Assembly (NCBI GenBank): GCA_032718475.1
Contig: JAUCBJ010001439.1
Location: 1-63,717, forward strand
Source of the DNA: Nemertoderma westbladi
Taxonomy: Eukaryota > Xenacoelomorpha > Nemertodermatida > Nemertodermatidae
Direction of reading: 5' to 3'
DNA length: 63,717 nucleotides
The position numbers were made by a program, and so were the translations under genes. Positions 37,001-49,000 of the stretch are shown here, in pieces; position 1 is the first letter of the stretch, and each line of letters begins with the position of its first letter. Under the pieces are notes generated by a model, which saw only the letters and a list, made by a program, of their open reading frames with translations, had not been told where the DNA came from and did not search any database.

Positions 37001-40000
37001 GATGGAACTTCCCAAATTGTTAATTGCAAAGTTGTTAACATAATAACTGGCGAATTACAACGCCAAACTATCAATATTAATAACTCAAACTTCTTATTAA
37101 GTAGTTTACCACTTGCAGACCCACAACCAATTAAAAACGAAGTGGTAACCATTGATTTCTTAATCGGAAATGACTATTATTGTGATTTTGTCACTGGTGA
37201 AAGAATTACTATCGATAAAGGAACATATTTGTTAGGTTCTAAGTTTGGATGGATGTTATCAGGTCGTTTTGAATGTGAACAGCCCAATGAACAAGCAAAT
37301 GAAAATTGCCTATTAACTATTGATAGCCCAAAAATACCTGGAACTCATGAAATCCATTCTTTAGAAAACTTTTGGAAATTAGAAACTATTGGTATTAAAG
37401 ATACAACAGTGAATGAAATTGATGACGATGTAGCTATGGAGTTATTTAATAAAAGTATTGCATATGATATCAAAGAAAATAGATATTTTGTTTCTTGGCC
37501 ATGGAAACATGCAGAAACTATTGATTTAGTAGACAACAAAGAATTAGCACTGGGTAGATTTAAAACCTTATTGCGACGATTTCAAAATGATGAAACTTTA
37601 TTCAAATCATATGCTACAATAATAGATAACCAAATAAAAAAGGGAATTATTGAAATGGTCGACGAAAATGAGTGTGAGAGTCACAAACTCCATTATATTC
37701 CACATCATCCTGTTGTTGATTACAAAAGATTATCAACCAAGGTCAGAATTGTATATGATGCATCTTCAAAGTCAAAGTCAAAAAATAAAAGTTTAAATGA
37801 ATGCTTATATAGAGGACCTTGCAAGTTACAGGACTTATGCAGCCTGTTATTACGATTAAGAATGTGGAATATTGTTATCTTAGCAGATGTTGAGAAAGCA
37901 TTTCTCCAAGTTGGCCTAAACCGAACCGAGCGGGATGTAACTAGATTTTTCTGGCTAAAAGATACATCCCTTCCATCAACAAAGGACAATATTGCAGTTT
38001 ACAGATTTTGTAGAATCTTGTTTGGAATAATCTCCAGTACATTTATATTAGCTGCAACCATTGATCACCATTTATCCCTTCCTAATGTAGACTCTCCAAA
38101 TGCAAAACAGTTACTCAATGATATTTATGTTGATAACATAATTAGTGGTAAAAATACACTACCAGAAGCAATTGAATTTTATAATGAATCAAAGAAAATA
38201 TTTAATGCTGCTTCAATGAACATTAGACAATATATGTCTAATTCTAATGAGTTTATTGAGAGTCTACCTGAAGATGATAACGTTGACAAAGATAGTTTAA
38301 AGGTGCTTGGTGTAACATGGAATAGAATATCAGATACATTATCTGTTAAAGGACCAACACAAACTGAATCTATGAATGATATCTATACAAAAAGATCTGT
38401 TTTTAGCATACATGCAAAAACCTTTGACCCTATGGGTTTCTTTAATCCTGTAACATTAGCCTCTAAAATATTCATTCAATCCTTGTGGATAGAAAACAAT
38501 AATATGAAGTGGGATGATAGACTAAATGAATATCAAATAGCACAATGGAAAGATATTGTAATTGAACTACAACAAATATCAACTCACCAAATACCACGCC
38601 GCTTTTGCTATGTTGATGATAGTAAAATAATATATGATATTGTGGGATTTTCTGATGCATCAAAATATGCATATGCTGCTGCAGTCTATTTACGAATCAC
38701 TAATCATGAAGCAATAAAAACTTGTCTAGTTTTCTCTAAAAATAGATTAACACCAGCAAAAACAATTGCTAAAAATGATATCAGTATTCCCAAATCTGAA
38801 TTACTAGGTTTTGTTATAACATTACGTGCAATGGTATTTGTTGCTCAATCATTAAATGTGACAATTACAAACAAAACATTGTTTACTGATTCACAATGTT
38901 GCTTAGATTGGTTAAAATCTCCAAGATCTATAAGCAAATTTATTGACAAACAAATAATGGAAATAAAATCACAAATAGATGTATGTTTTAGATATGTCAT
39001 TAGCTCTGACAACCCTGCTGATTTAGCTACACGTAAACAATCTGCAGTTGATATTAAAGAATCTCATTTATGGTGGGAAGGCCCAGAATGGTTGAAAGAA
39101 CCAGAAACTTCATGGCCAATATGGAACAGAATTCCAATTACTAACGAAATGATAGAAAATATATCAAGTAACAGACCACAAACCTTATATGAAGTTGGAT
39201 TACTTGCTTCTACTGTAATAAAGAACAGTCCCTTTGAGTTAGATATAAATAATTTCTCTACCTTGAAAAGATTAATTCGAGTCACTTCATGGATTCAACG
39301 ATTTATTAATAACTGTCGAAAGAAGACAAACATAAAAGACAAGTTCCTTCTACCTTCCGAGTTAGAAAAATCCAAACTAATGTGGGAACTTCATATCCAA
39401 AAACAATATTATGGTAAAATTATTATAGATATAAAACACAAGAAGAAGAACAATTTACAGTGTCAGCTCGGATTACAAATACATGAAAATGGACTTATTC
39501 ATTGCCATGGACGTTATGATTATGTGGACTTAATGGAAAGTGCTAAATTTCCAAAATTATTACCAAAAGCATCCAAATACACAGAATTAACAGTCCTAAA
39601 GTTCCATGTTGATGTTTTACATTCAGGAATATCTCATACGCTATCTCAAATACGCCAAGAATACTGGATACCACATGGTCGAACAGTAGTACGATCTATA
39701 ATCAGAAATTGCAAAATATGCAAAAGGAAGGATGGAGGACCTTACAAATCCCCCCTGATGCCATCATGGCCATCTATACGTGTTTCAAGTTCTAGTGCCT
39801 TTACCAATGTTGGTCTTGATTATCTTGGTCCGTTGTATATCAAGGATAACAATAATACAACTGTGAAGGTCTGGGGATGTTTATTCACATGTTTGACAGT
39901 TTGTTAGAGCTGTCCATTTGGAAGTTGTACTTGATATGACTACTGATGAATTCATATTATGTTTGAGGAGATTCTTTGCTCGCTATAGCAAACCTAAACT

Positions 40001-43000
40001 GATAATTGCAGATAATGCTCCACATTTTAAACTAGCCAAAACTGTTATTGAAAAAATGTGGGAGAAGACAATCACAAACAAAGATGTCCAAAGTTATGTT
40101 TCAACTGGTAATACTAAATTTAAATTTATTACAGCTTATGCCCCATGGATGGGAGGTGTATATGAAAGATTAGTTGGATTAGTGAAACGTGTAATGAAGA
40201 AAGTTATTGGTAAAGTTTGTTTATCACTAATTCAATTGCAAACTTTATTTACTGAAGTGATGGCTGTAATAAATTCCCGACCATTGGTGTATGTATCATC
40301 CGCAATCGACGACGGATTGACATTAACTCCTGCGCACTTTCTCTCTATCAACACAACAATTGGCACACCTACATCAGAAGATGATGACAATGCTAAGGAT
40401 TTAGATTATTATTTGATGAAACCAGAAAACTCTGCAAATAAGCTCATAAAACAATGGAAAGAAGGGAATAATCTTCTAGATAGCTTCTGGAATGTATTCT
40501 ATAAAGAATATTTGATGTCTCTTCGTGAACGATATCAATCTGATCTGCCCCAACCACGTGTAAAAGATTCTCACATCCCAAAGGTGGGAGATGTTGTTAT
40601 CATTAAAGACAAAGAGAAAATTGTAAAACCTCCAAGAGGTTCATGGAAACTCGGTCGTATTCATAAATTATTACCTAGTTCTGATGGTCAAGTTCGTTCC
40701 GTAAAAGTAAAGCTTCCATCAAAGAAAATAATAGAAAGACATATAACTCTTTTATTCCCAATAGAATGTGACACACATACAGATAGCTCAATAGATAAAC
40801 AATTAGACAGACCGAAACTAGCTATCAAGTCGAAACTGAAAGTAAATGAAGTCACATCCAGACCAAAACGAAAGGCAGCAATTAATGCGGAGAAGAATAT
40901 TAAGAACTGTTATGAAGAAATTGAATAAATTTTTTATTTATTTTTTAGTAATTTTTTGGTGTTGGGAATGTCACGAATACAATAATTGGTAAAAAAGTAT
41001 ATAAATTGTATTTATTTTTGGTGTCGGGAGTGTCGCGAATGCAATGACAAGGATCTAAGTTCGTTTTACCCCTTACAGCAGCCTACTAACTGACTAACTA
41101 ATATACTACTGTACCGGTACCGGGATCTAAGTACGAGTACAATACAGTGTGCCAGTACACGGTGCAGAATTGATGATATTGATAAATATATATATTATAA
41201 TAATTCTAGCGATAAATGATACTTCTGTACTTTATTCTATTCCACTTATATTCGCTACAACTCCGACGCTCAGTGTAATGCCTTTACTCGAGCAGGATTT
41301 AGTATATTTCGAGACGTGTATCTTCGCTGTGCGGGATCTCTTATCGAAAGACCATCTATGTTTACATTGTTACCCTATGAAGGAGAACGTATCGTGGAAA
41401 TTACGGATGAATCACGGCAGACGCGCGCGCCTATCGGTCACCTTGGTGATGAATTCGAAGTAACTACTACGATCGCCGACGATCCTTTAGAGGAACTTCT
41501 TGAGATAGAAAGGAACCTCCCGAAGAAATCTCAGACGGAGATTCGACAACTTGAAGCAACAGATGCTATAGTTTGTATACAACCTTCAGAAACCTACCAA
41601 CCCATAGACCCAGATGATTACGATTATAGTATGGGAGGAAGCGCTCGACCGATTGGAGACCTTATATACGAACGAGTGTGGTACCCTGCTAATACGATGT
41701 GTAGTAAATGTGGCGTCGCTGGACATCATATGGCAAAGTGCAGTGGAAAGCACATTACTACGACTCAGCTAATCTGTGGATGGTGTGGGGATCAAGGGTC
41801 TCATACCTTTTATACTTGCTGGAGATTTATGGCTCAATGTACTTACTGCAATATAAAGGGACATCGAGCATCTGAATGCCAACTAAGAGACATACCTTAT
41901 GAACACGAATCTGTAAAACTCGTGAGGAAATTATTTGATGAGTGGGAAGATTTAGCCGACGAACATGTATCAGCACAAAGAAGACGGTTTCCGATGAGAG
42001 CGCATCTCGGATTTTGGGCGGTAAATCCTCAAACGATGATGTCGGAAGGATATATCTCCGCTATGCCCCAATATGCCGAACTTATCGAGGTTGTCGATAT
42101 TTTGCCCCACGACAGCGGATTCCGAGTGGTGCGCGAGTATCTACTACAGATTCACCCGGATAACAAAAACACGTGGAATTTTCAGAAAGTCGTTAATCGG
42201 ATTACGTATGGTGAATTCGATCGTTTCCGAACTGAAAAGCGGAACAAAGGAGCTTGGTTAACCGTCGCATGGGCGTACCGAGCCGCGTTTTACCACAAAC
42301 GTATACGAGCGAGCGTATTCGAGGAAGAGGAGGTCCTAGAGGCGACAAATATACCAGCCACTCCGGTTGCGCCGTCTGCACGTCACCCTCGGGAGGACGG
42401 GCAGGGTAGGATCATACGGGTCCAAAAGGTGGGCCAACAATTAAAGAAAATTATTAATGTAGAAGAACGCAAGGGAGTTGAGCCGACTATTCGAGTTACT
42501 CGGGATACGGTATCACTTCCAAGAGAACCAGTAGGAGGATCGGGACATACACCAGCTGATCAACAGGGGGCGCAAGCTACTCTTGGGTCTGCGTCGTCCG
42601 CCTTTCGCGCGTTCCCAGACGTTCTACCAACTGTAGTGACGACTGATCGGTCACGAGGAATCGGTCGAGGTTTTGGGATGCCAAATAGACGAATTTGCGA
42701 GGAAATAGTCGCACCGTCTCTCAACGTCCCAAGTAAACCAGTGACTCGCCCCATTAGTCCCATATCGCGAGCAAAGTCACCTGTGCGCAGTTTTCGAGGA
42801 CGCGGCAGGGCTCGATCCACTAAGCGATAAAAGGGAGGGCAAGGGTGGACGGAAGACTCGTGAGCCTTTCTTGTGAATTTGTGATTTATTTGAATTTATA
42901 TTTATATTTGTGCTTATTCCGAACTTATGCAATTTGTATTGTTCCGAATTTATGAAATTTAGAAATAAGAACTTATATTTAGTAAAACTTATATTTAGTA

Positions 43001-46000
43001 AGACTTATATTTGTAAGAATTTATATTTTATATTTACGTGATTATTTCGAACTTATGCAATTTATATTATTCCGAACTTATGCAATTTATATTGTTCCGA
43101 ATATTATGCAATTTATATCTTATAAGCAGTATTTGTATTTACAGTGAAATAGAAAGTAAGAGTAGATGGAAGACTCGTGGGCCTTTCTTATAGTTTCATT
43201 TGTAAAGTGTTATATTTTGTATTTAGAAAGTTTTATAGTCAGAAAGTTTTGTGCTTAGAAAGACTCATATTTGTAATTATTCCAAACTTATGCAATCTAC
43301 ATTTAGGTACGAAAGTATTTGTAATTACTTGAATTTATGCAATATTTGAGATGCAATAGATTTATATTGGTGAATTTAATTTAGATTTATATTGTACTTA
43401 CTTAGTAAAGCCTTAAATACGTAAAGTTTGAATTTGTAATTATTTTTGTATCGAATCATTACGTAGAAAGGAAGTATTGTTTGAAATTTAATTGTAAATA
43501 TGTAAGTACGCCCTAAGTATTCTATAGTTTAATTGATTATTGGTGAAAACCGTATATTTTATGCACGATAATATCCTGTTTTCATGGAGCGGTATAGAAT
43601 TATATTCCCTAAATGCCGTGGATTTTCAAAATTTATTTTTATTCGAATTAACTTTGTAAAGATTGCTTTGAGTTCTCATTCGTATTGGTTCTATCATTTG
43701 TGTACTTATCGGTCAAGTGGTTCAGTAGCTCAGTCGGTAGAGCGTTGGAAATTATATGTGTAGTAGGTATTGAGTTCGAATCCTAGTAAGTGCGAATTAT
43801 TTTTTGTACAGAATTTCAACTCATTTAAATTAACCGCTACAAATTAATTGCATTTGTCTGTACCAATGAGACTGTAGTTATTTGATTGTAACCAATGTCG
43901 TGCAAGTTATATATTAGCTGGACCAATAGCTATCTTTAAAACCCCGTTAGAACCCATAGAACAATCGAGAATTTTCTCGATTGATTGCGGCACAAATTTG
44001 CTATATAAAGGTGCGATTTGTTCATTAGTTATCAATCTTATATCTCAATACTATTACACTTACAATCTACTTCTCAGATTATCTTATCAATATTCTGTCG
44101 CGCTTAGTTTATTTCAGATTACATTGTATTATAATTATATCTTCTGTAATAAAGTCAGAATATTCTCTCAGCTTTTCTATCTGTTTTACTATGAATTCAC
44201 TACGGTGAACAAACTCAGGGACAGGATGGCCGGCTAGAGATCGGGCCGCAGCAATGAACGGGAACATCACGGGAATGTAGACGAGAGACAACCCGCAATA
44301 CCATCTTGAGTAATTCGCCCATCGCCTGAAAGGTTAGACAGCGTTCGACGCCTTGCTACCTAGGTATAAGACCAAAAGATCAAAAGGTAGACGTAGTGAC
44401 ACGCTGTAAGCCTAAAATTACATCATAGGGACTGTACTGTCTTGATTCAGGAAAACCACAGTAGACCTTCACATTCCTACGGGGGGAGGGAGAGAGAGCA
44501 GGCAGATACTAGTACGCAGATAGGACGTAGGCACACCGGTACGAAGCATACAAATTGGTAGGGTGCAGCAAACTGTACGCCTAACTCTTGCTAAGTGCAG
44601 GTGTGTGTGCGACTATTTGTAGTACGACAGTGTCCATTGCATTAGAACTTGTAGGCTAGGGGGGTTGCTGTGTTTTCACCTGAATTGGGATTGTACCGTT
44701 CAGGCGGTAGGGCAGTTTACACTAGGCGCAAATAAATTGAGGCTATTAGGGATACTAACATCTACCGTGTCCCCGCCAACGCCCTAATAGGAAGTTACCC
44801 GGACTACCTGGGTGACTAAAATTCTAGATAGGAGCCAGGATAGCTATTAGTAACTGTACGCCTACAGTAGTAAACTAACACATCTCTTCTTAGTATCAGG
44901 GACCTGGTACCTAAAATTGCCGAATTCTGGGCGTAGCATTAACCCTATGCCTGAATTTGAGTCCTGGAAATACGCAAGAGGGGAAGGAACCTTATCATTC
45001 GTGAGTATTGGACCTACAAGTTACAAAATTAGAATATTCGTAAAATGCACACCGTACCCAGTAATTATATATGTGAAGGAGCAAAACTGTTTTGACCGTT
45101 CAGAATTAACACACGCGCGTTAGAAATTATTTACACCTCAAAATATATAAAATTAACTTTGTCCGTACTGTGCTTTGCCCGCTAGTTAGACATCTCCAAA
45201 TCTCTGCCTGTACCTAGCTAGCGTCTCTTTGCCCAACCATATAAATCACACCGCGGCAAAGTATATGAGCCTCTTAGTCCGTCAGTGAGTCAGCCTGATT
45301 TTAGGATTCGCTGCGCGGGATTTTGTTTTATCGAAGTTTGTCTGCTCGTAGACTGTTTTCTGCCTCACCGGTTATAAGAGATCGATACTGCAATATATTC
45401 GCTTACTTAGAGTTTACTGTTTTGGTGAGAAGGTCGGATTTATGATTTGATTCACAAACTTTACAGTAGGATATTGCAGGTATTGTTGCTGTCTCTTCCA
45501 ATAACCTGATTGGCTGGATTCGTCTCGGACTTTGGTTATTGTAACTACCTGATTGGCTGGTTTCATCTCGGACTTTCGTTATTGTAACTACCTGATTGGC
45601 TGGTTTCGTCTCGGACTTTGGTTATTATAACTACCTGATTGGCTGGGTTCGTCTCGGACTTTGGTTATTGTAACTACCTGATTGGCTGGTTTCGTCTCGG
45701 ACTTTCGTTATTGTAACTACCTGATTGGCTGGTTTCGTCTCGGACTCTGGTTATTGTAACTACCTGATTGGCTGGTTTCGTCTCGGACTTTCGTTATTGT
45801 AACTACCTGATTGGCTGGTTTCGTCTCGGACTTTGGTTATTGTAACTACCTGATTGGCTGGATTCGTCTCGGACTTTGGTTATTGTAACTACCTGATTGG
45901 CTGGTTTCATCTCGGACTTTCGTTATTGTAACTACCTGATTGGCTGGTTTCGTCTCGGACTCTGGTTATTGTAACTACCTGAATGGCTGGTTTCGTCTCG

Positions 46001-49000
46001 GACTTTCGTTATTGTAACTACCTGATTGGCTGGTTTCATCTCGGACTTTCGTTATTGTAACTACCTGATTGGCTGGTTTCGTCTCGGACTTTGGTTATTA
46101 TAACTACCTGATTGGCTGGGTTCGTCTCGGACTTTGGTAATTGTAACTACCTGATTGGCTGGTTTCGTCTCGGACTTTCGTTATTGTAACTACCTGATTG
46201 GCTGGTTTCGTCTCGGACTCTGGTTATTGTAACTACCTGATTGGCTGGTTTGTCTCGGACTTTCGTTATTGTAACTACCTGATTGGCTGGTTTCGTCTCG
46301 GACTTTGGTTATTGTAACTACCTGATTGGCTGGATTCGTCTCGGACTTTGGTTATTGTAACTACCTGATTGGCTGGTTTCATCTCGGACTTTGGTTATTG
46401 TAACTATCTGATTGGCTGGTTTCGTCTCGGACTTTGGTTATTGTAACTACCTGATTGGCTGGTTTCGTCTCGGACTTTGGTTATTGTAACTACCTGATTG
46501 GCTGGTTTCGTCTCGGACTTTGGTTATTGTAACTACCTGATTGGCTGGATTCGTCTCGGACTTTGGTTATTGTAACTACCTGATTGGCTGGTTTCGTCTC
46601 GAACTTTGGTTATTGTAACTACCTGATTGGCTGGTTTCGTCTCGGACTTTGGTTATTGTAACTACCTGATTTGCTGGTTTCGTCTCGGACTTTGGTTATT
46701 GTAACTACCTGATTGGCTGGTTTCGTCTCGGACTTTCGTTATTGTAACTACCTGATTGGCTGGTTTCGTCTCGGACTTTGGTTATTGTAACTACCTGATT
46801 GGCTGGGTTCGTCTCGGACTTTGGTTATTGTAACTACCTGATTGGCTGGTTTCGTCTCGGACTTTGGTTATTATAACTACCTGATTGGCTGGGTTCGTCT
46901 CGGACTTTCGTTATTGTAACTACCTGATTGGTTGGTTTCGTCTCGGACTTTGGTTATTGTAACTACCTGATTGGCTGGTTTCGTCTCGGTCTTTGGTTAT
47001 TGTAACTACCTGATTGGCTGGTTTCGTCTCAGACTTTGGTTATTGTAACTACCTGATTGGCTGGTTTCGTCTCGGACTTTGGTTATTGTAACTACCTGAT
47101 TGGCTGGTTTCGTCTCGGACTTTGTTTATTGTAACTACCTGATTGGCTGGTTTCGTCTCGGACTTTGGTTATTGTAACTACCTGATTGGCTGGTTTCGTC
47201 TCGGACTTTGGTTATTGTAACTACCTGATTGGCTGGTTTCGTCTCGGACTTTGGTTATTGTAACTACCTGATTGGCTGGTTTCGTCTCGGACTTTCGTTA
47301 TTGTAACTACCTGATTGGCTGGTTTCGTCTCGGACTTTGGTTATTGTAACTACCTGATTGGCTGGTTTCGTCTCGGACTTTGGTTGTTGTAACTACCTGA
47401 TTGGCTGGGTTCGTCTCGGACTTTGGTTATTGTAACTACCTGATTGGCTGGTTTCGTCTCGGACTTTCGTTATTGTAACTACCTGATTGGCTGGTTTCGT
47501 CTCGGACTTTGGTTTCACCACGATGGATTGTTTCCTCCCTTCCGGCTCTGGGACCGGTTCCTCGCTCTCACCGGAACCCGCTTCCCTCGCCTCCGCTATG
47601 GCGCTACTAAGCTGACTCAGCGCCGTGTCAGACAACGCCGCCATGGACTCGGTGGCGAGCTGCCGTCTGGCTTCGTCGCTGTCACGATGGAGAAGGTTGG
47701 AATCGATCTGGAAATGGACTGCGATTTGATCGACGTGAGGAATCTGTTTGAAACAGCCATCCTTAAAGCTGGAAATAATAATAATATTATTTCTGAATGG
47801 GTTTATGAACGTATTTATTACCGGTAATAAATAAATATATCATTTTTTATTTTATTTTTATTTTCATCATTAAACAACTGTATACTACATTATTAGAGAT
47901 TGGATGGAGTTCCGGCTCCGGACTCTCGGCCTTTTTCTTAGCTCCTGGCTCCGGATTTTCTACTGTCAAAGCCGCAGCCAACCCGGAGTTAATTCATTTT
48001 CTTAAGTGATTCCTAAATGTTGTACCGGTACCGGTACCTCAAAGTATAAACTGATTAGTTGAAATCCCGTAAAGTATATTTAATTGAAAAAATCTACTTT
48101 TTTTCTAAAAACTAGAGATATTTTTATGTTTTCATTACATTTTTTACCTGTAGAGTGTAGGACCTATACTAAAATAAAGCATAGAATAAGCCTATGAGTG
48201 AGTACCGGTATACAATTACAAGGGATAGAATGAAATTATAATTAACAGTCAAATATTCAAGATAAAATTCACACATATTTTATTATTTTAATATTTTTTA
48301 TTTACTGACTTGTTTTGATTTAGTATTTTGGTTAGGTTTAGTCAGTTACTTGGTCATAATCTAAGAAATTTAAAATTAAAACGCAAATAAAACGTATATT
48401 AAAATTTAACTGCTAAAAACAACTATATTGTGAATAACTGTGAAAGCGCAAGTTGAGACCGACGTAGGACATAGGTTGTGTTGACAAACCAAAAACAGAC
48501 AGAAAACTGAAATAAAGCTTTGGTATCAACAATATACACACGTTCGTAGGGCCTTCGCGCAGCTCGGTGCGTCAATATACATTTAGAAGAATGCGCGATT
48601 TCAAGTAAAATAATAATGAAAAAAACTGTCTAAATAGGTACCGTATATACAATTAAATTAATAAGAATACGATGATTCTAAAATTGATTAATCTAAAATA
48701 AAGTATTGAAGAGTAGCGGCAAAATACATATATTACTCATTATCTGTCCACCATGACAGAATTAAGGATATATACAATGTACTATAATAAAGATTCAAGT
48801 AAAAACTCCAGCTCCGGCCGGAGCAACTGCTGCTGAACTCCGGCTCCGGGTAATCCTATAATTTTAGCTCTGTCCCATCCTTATACATTATGACCTTATA
48901 TATATAAAACATAATTATTATATAATTAATAATTATTAACATAAAATTATTTCTTCTAAATATGGAGCTTGTCAAAAATTACTTTGATTGTTTCGGTAAA

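Larger units (their letters stand above)
34240..41259 (+). mobile_element. Nested BEL/Pao retrotransposon (7.0 kb)
   Basis: LTRs of 229 bp (34240-34468 and 41031-41259), TGTCGCG...TCGCTACA, with two substitutions between them. Target duplication ACTCC at 34235-34239 and 41260-41264. A PBS, TGGTAGCAGAG, begins at 34469 and is complementary to the 3' end of initiator Met tRNA. It inserted into ORF3 of the giant element in the same orientation. Composition is much more AT-rich than the host element, and it lacks the 20-nt motif. Confidence 0.95.
32080..42830 (+). pseudogene. ORF3 of the giant element, split by the nested retrotransposon
   Basis: Two halves, 32080-34239 (720 codons) and 41265-42830 (522 codons with stop), are in phase once the nested element and one copy of ACTCC are disregarded, so the ORF was 1,241 aa before the insertion. 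It sits where retroviruses carry env but has no signal peptide or membrane segment. Visible: a Cys cluster C149/C152/C176/H179; a region (about 337-620) that resembles DEDD 3'-5' exonucleases in order ([46 protein letters not shown]) but lacks the Glu of the first DxE; three CCHC knuckles in the second half ([43 protein letters not shown]); and an Arg/Ser-rich tail. The protein family is not recognised; nucleic-acid binding is the safest inference. Confidence 0.75.
22774..43187 (+). repeat. Nine dispersed copies of a 20-nt motif in the giant element
   Basis: GGAAGACTYGYGAGCCTWYC occurs at 22774-22793, 24499-24518, 24583-24602, 24667-24686, 29172-29191, 31700-31719, 32851-32870, 42851-42870 and 43168-43187 (the last with one A-to-G change). 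All are on the element's sense strand. The copies in gag and the pol N-terminus are read KTCEPT; those in the pol linker and ORF3 are read in another phase (GRLVSLS, GRLASLP); three are untranslated, one 20 nt after the ORF3 stop. None was seen in the LTRs, in the nested element or elsewhere in the window. Confidence 0.9.
19839..45503 (+). mobile_element. Giant BEL/Pao-like LTR retrotransposon with third ORF (contains a nested element)
   Basis: 25,665 bp as found, about 18.6 kb without the nested element. LTRs are 2,039 bp (left) and 1,911 bp (right), flanked by the 5-bp duplication ACCTG (19834-19838 and 45504-45508), which is minisatellite sequence; so the array is older than the insertion. 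LTR ends are TATAG...CCAATA, not TG...CA. Interior: leader, gag ORF (22686-23993), UGA, pol ORF (23997-31415), 664-bp spacer, ORF3 (32080 onward, interrupted), 3' UTR. I counted only about four substitutions between the LTRs apart from a 128-bp duplication, so the insertion is young. It lies antisense to DNAI1. Confidence 0.93.

Noticed and set aside
41316-42830. A separate 504-aa gene starting here
   Set aside because: The first codon is GTG and the frame continues upstream to the nested element's target duplication; it is the second half of ORF3.
47444-47827. 127-aa + strand frame
   Set aside because: It is the antisense of DNAI1 exon 2 and the minisatellite; the - strand shows the real family motifs and splice sites.
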